From: Billgrantia aerodenitrificans
Lineage (GTDB): Bacteria > Pseudomonadota > Gammaproteobacteria > Pseudomonadales > Halomonadaceae
NCBI RefSeq assembly: GCF_021404405.1
Contig: NZ_JABFTV010000002.1
Location: 372,001 to 436,000 of the forward strand
Direction of reading: 5' to 3'
DNA: 64,000 nt
The position numbers were made by a program, and so were the translations under genes. Position 1 is the stretch's first letter. Every line of letters begins with the position of its first letter. A model generated the notes under the pieces. It worked only from the letters and a program-made list of their open reading frames with translations, ran no database searches and was not told the DNA's origin. Shown in pieces: positions 61,457 through 64,000 of this stretch.

Positions 61457-63652
61457 ATGAACCCCATCGAAGGACACTTACCCGTGCGCAGTCCACTGCA
61501 CGCCATTCTGGCTCCCACCGGCATTGCCGTGGTGGGCGCCTCGAGCGATCCCACCAAGCGCGGCTACAAGGCCATGGTCGGCCTGATCAAGGATGGTTTT
61601 CGCGGCGACATCTATCCCGTCAACCCCAAGGCCGACATGATCCTCGGCATCAAGGCCTGGCCGTCCATCGCCGCGATTCCCGGTTCGCCCGAGCTGGCGC
61701 TGATCTGCACCCCAGCCGCCAGCGTGCCGGGTCTGATCGCCGAGTGCGGCCGCCGCGGCATCAAGGGAGCGGTGATACTCGCCAGCGGCTTCGCCGAGAT
61801 CGGCGGTGAGGGCGCCGAGCTGGAACGCGAGATGATGGCCAAGGCCGAAGCCCACGGCGTACGCATCATTGGCCCCAACACCTCCGGCGTGTTCAATCTG
61901 CACCACCGGCTCAATCTACTGGCGCTGGACAACGTCAAGCCCGGCGACGTGGGCATCGTTTCCCAGTCGGGCAACATGCTGCTATCGCTGGCGCTGGAGG
62001 CTCAGTACAACGGCCAGGTGGGCTTTTCCACCTACGTTGGCCCGGGCAACCAGAGCGATATCGGCTTCGACGACTACCTGCGCTATCTCGGCGAGGACGA
62101 ACACACCCGCGTAGCCACGCTCTACGTGGAGGGCTTTCGCGACGGGCGCAAGTTCCTCGAGGTGGCCCGCGATGTCACCGCCATGAAGCCGGTGGTGGTC
62201 TACAAGTCGGGTTCCACCGAGGCCGGTCAGAAGGCGGCCAGTTCACATACCGGGGCGCTGGCCGGCAGCTATGCCATGACCGTGGACCTGCTGCGGCAGG
62301 CCGGCGTCAGCGTGGTGCAGCACTCCGATGAGATTCTGCCGGTGGCCGAGGGGCTGGGGCTGCTGCAGAAGGCCCGTGGCAAGCGGGTGGCGGTGATTTC
62401 CGACGGCGGCGGTCAGGCCACCATCGCCTCCGACCGTCTCGCCGAGGCGGGGTTGGAACTGGCCGAACTCAGCGAGGAAACCCGCCAGCAACTGCGCGAC
62501 GTGCTGTTTCCCCAGGCCTCGACGGTCAACCCGGTGGACGTGGCCGGTTCCACCGATGCCAATCCCTCCTTGCTGGCCACCTGCATGGAGATCGTCGCCG
62601 CCGACGACAACGTCGACAGCGTCTTCCTGGTGGGCATGTTCGGCGGTTACAGCATCCGTTTCGCCGAGTCGCTGCTGGGTGACGAGATGCGCGGCGCCGA
62701 GGCGATGGTGGACCTGTCCAAGGCGACCGACAAGCCGCTGGTCGTCTACAGTCTTTACACGCCGATCAAGCCACCGGCGCTGCGCCGGCTGCACGAGGCG
62801 GGGCTGCCCATCTACGCCTCCATCGAGCAGGCGGTGAGGGTTCTCGCCGCCCTTGGCGAGCGAGGCGAGTACCTCGCCTTGAGCCGGCAGCACCCTCGTG
62901 AAGCGGCCATCGCACCCAAGCCCGAGCTCGGCGACATGTTCCAGCGTGCCCGCGCCGAAGGGCGCGACCTGTTCGAGTACGAGGCCAAGCGGCTGTTGCG
63001 TGAGCACGGCATCGAGGTGCCGCAGGAGCTGGTGGTGCGCAGCGACGCCGAGCTTGGCGAGGCGGCGGCCACCTTCGGTGACACGCCGTTGGCCATGAAG
63101 GTGGTCTCCCGGGACATCCTGCACAAGTCGGACGCCGGTGGGGTCAAGCTCAACCTGGTCGGCGAGGCCGCGCTGCGTCGCGCTCGGGAGGAGATTCTCG
63201 TTTCCTGTCGCGCCTACGACGCCCGGGCCGAGATCGAGGGGGTGCTGGTTGCGCCGATGGCCCGGAAGGGGACCGAGGTTATCGTCGGCGTGATCCGCGA
63301 CCCGATCTTCGGCCCGGTGCTGATGTTCGGCCTGGGTGGGATCTTCGTCGAGATCCTCGAAGACGTCGCCTTCCGCGCGATCCCGCTGTCGCGTCACGAC
63401 GCGCGCAGCATGGTGGAGCAGATCAAGGCGCGCAAGATCCTCGAAGGCGCCCGCGGTGAGCCGGCGGTGAACAAGGAGGCGCTGGTGGAGCTGCTGCTCA
63501 CGGTGTCGCGCATCGCCGATGCCTACCCTGAGCTCAGCGAGCTCGATCTCAACCCGGTGATCGTCAATGCCGATGGCTATGCCGTGGTGGATGCCCGCGT
63601 TATCTTGGAGCGCGAACCCGTCAACGAAAACGCCAAGGAGTCCATGGCATGA
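61457..63652 (+). CDS. ADP-forming acyl-CoA synthetase family protein
   Basis: Single-chain acetate-CoA ligase (ADP-forming)-type enzyme of 731 residues, linking a carboxylic acid to CoA. The N-terminal CoA-binding part has GIAVVGASSDPTKRGYKAM; the phospho-relay histidine is His264 in KAASSHTGALAGS; the C-terminal ATP-grasp part has AMKVVSRDILHKSDAGGVKLN. The family includes feruloyl-CoA synthetases and acetyl-CoA synthetases, so aromatic, branched or short acids are all possible. ATG 61457 has AAGGA eight bases upstream. It overlaps the next hydratase by ATGA. Confidence 0.88.
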   Translation: MNPIEGHLPVRSPLHAILAPTGIAVVGASSDPTKRGYKAMVGLIKDGFRGDIYPVNPKADMILGIKAWPSIAAIPGSPELALICTPAASVPGLIAECGRRGIKGAVILASGFAEIGGEGAELEREMMAKAEAHGVRIIGPNTSGVFNLHHRLNLLALDNVKPGDVGIVSQSGNMLLSLALEAQYNGQVGFSTYVGPGNQSDIGFDDYLRYLGEDEHTRVATLYVEGFRDGRKFLEVARDVTAMKPVVVYKSGSTEAGQKAASSHTGALAGSYAMTVDLLRQAGVSVVQHSDEILPVAEGLGLLQKARGKRVAVISDGGGQATIASDRLAEAGLELAELSEETRQQLRDVLFPQASTVNPVDVAGSTDANPSLLATCMEIVAADDNVDSVFLVGMFGGYSIRFAESLLGDEMRGAEAMVDLSKATDKPLVVYSLYTPIKPPALRRLHEAGLPIYASIEQAVRVLAALGERGEYLALSRQHPREAAIAPKPELGDMFQRARAEGRDLFEYEAKRLLREHGIEVPQELVVRSDAELGEAAATFGDTPLAMKVVSRDILHKSDAGGVKLNLVGEAALRRAREEILVSCRAYDARAEIEGVLVAPMARKGTEVIVGVIRDPIFGPVLMFGLGGIFVEILEDVAFRAIPLSRHDARSMVEQIKARKILEGARGEPAVNKEALVELLLTVSRIADAYPELSELDLNPVIVNADGYAVVDARVILEREPVNENAKESMA

Positions 63653-64000
63653 GCGAGAGCACGAGCCAGCCCCCAGCCCCCGTTTTGCAGGATGCGCTGC
63701 TGACCGTTGAAGAGCGCGTGGCGACCCTGACCCTGGATCGCCACGACGTGCGCAACGCCCTGACCGGTACGGCACTGGCCGACGACATCGTCGCCGTGGC
63801 GGAGTGGGTCAACCGCTGCGACGAGGTCTCGGTACTGGTCATCACCGGCGCGGGCTCGGCCTTCTCCGCCGGCGGCAACGTCAAGGACATGGCCAATCGC
63901 GGTGGCGACTTCGCCGGCGACGTAGCCGAGGTGGCGGGGCGTTACCGGCGCGGCATTCAGCGCATCCCGCTGGCGCTCCAGGCGGTGGAGGTGCCGGTGA
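63649..64000 (+). CDS. Second enoyl-CoA hydratase/isomerase (3' end outside window)
   Basis: The first 117 codons of a crotonase-fold protein are visible: VATLTLDRHDVRNALTG, VLVITGAGSAFSAGGNVKDMA. The ATG overlaps the synthetase stop (ATGA). It differs clearly from the first hydratase of the operon, which suggests two separate hydration, isomerisation or retro-aldol steps in one pathway. Confidence 0.85.
   Translation, partial: MSESTSQPPAPVLQDALLTVEERVATLTLDRHDVRNALTGTALADDIVAVAEWVNRCDEVSVLVITGAGSAFSAGGNVKDMANRGGDFAGDVAEVAGRYRRGIQRIPLALQAVEVPV

Noticed and set aside
62243..63775. 510-codon reverse frame opposite the acyl-CoA synthetase
   Set aside because: Shadow of a clear coding gene; no domain or ribosome site.

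Overview
The window is GC-rich, densely packed DNA from an aerobic gammaproteobacterium. The gene content and family variants (ABC-type glycerol uptake, aerobic cobalamin synthesis, PA0069-type radical SAM protein) fit a Halomonas-like member of the Halomonadaceae. That placement is inference from gene content; no database search was run. I see no tRNA, rRNA, CRISPR array, insertion sequence or prophage.

Layout. (1) 1-10.4 kb: the end of a Pmp3-type membrane protein gene, then a glycerol utilisation locus, glpK-glpSTPQUV-glpD, preceded by GlpR-like operator boxes. (2) 10.4-20.2 kb: ordinary chromosomal genes: an EamA exporter, NAD kinase, a metallophosphoesterase, rhomboid protease GlpG, DUF1315 and DUF2797 proteins, a Zn alcohol dehydrogenase, an SOS-box-controlled radical SAM protein, and a P1B metal ATPase. 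(3) 20.2-25.7 kb: the nucleotide-loop assembly genes cobT-cbiB-cobD-cobU-cobS-cobC plus a second, small CobU-like protein. (4) 25.7-30.6 kb: a cobalamin riboswitch and btuBFCD for B12 import. (5) 30.7-33.5 kb, reverse strand: a second FecBCD-type ABC importer. A perfect Zur-like palindrome lies upstream of it. (6) 33.7-52.5 kb: a second cobalamin riboswitch and the corrin-ring genes: a fused AAA-VWA chelatase subunit, cobB, cobW, cobN, cobG, cobH, cobI, cobJ, (cobK reversed), cobL, cobE, cobM, cobF, cobO, bluB, cobQ. (7) 52.5-60.4 kb: an NCS2-like permease, a PncC-NadE fusion, glutaminase, a glycerophosphodiesterase, a GNAT-like protein, a quinone oxidoreductase and an RpiR regulator. (8) 60.6-64 kb: a divergent operon with an enoyl-CoA hydratase, an ADP-forming acyl-CoA synthetase and a second hydratase cut by the window edge.

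How it works together. Regions 3, 4 and 6 give nearly the whole oxygen-dependent (CobG/CobF) cobalamin route from precorrin-2 to AdoCbl, including its own lower ligand (BluB). Vitamin uptake is added, with B12-sensing riboswitches ahead of the import operon and the ring-synthesis operon. The enzyme for precorrin-2 itself (CobA/CysG) is not here. Cobalt insertion appears to use CobN with a single fused ChlI/ChlD-like protein rather than CobS and CobT. A Zur-like site between the second ABC importer and the CobW/CobN operon suggests crosstalk between zinc status and cobalt/corrin metabolism.

Most notable observations: complementary degeneracy in the two glycerol ABC ATPases (GlpS/GlpT); an SOS box on the PA0069-family radical SAM gene; two CobU paralogues whose conserved motifs are complementary; the Zur-like box next to a B12 riboswitch; the antisense cobK inside the cob operon, with start codons touching those of cobL; and the PncC-NadE fusion.
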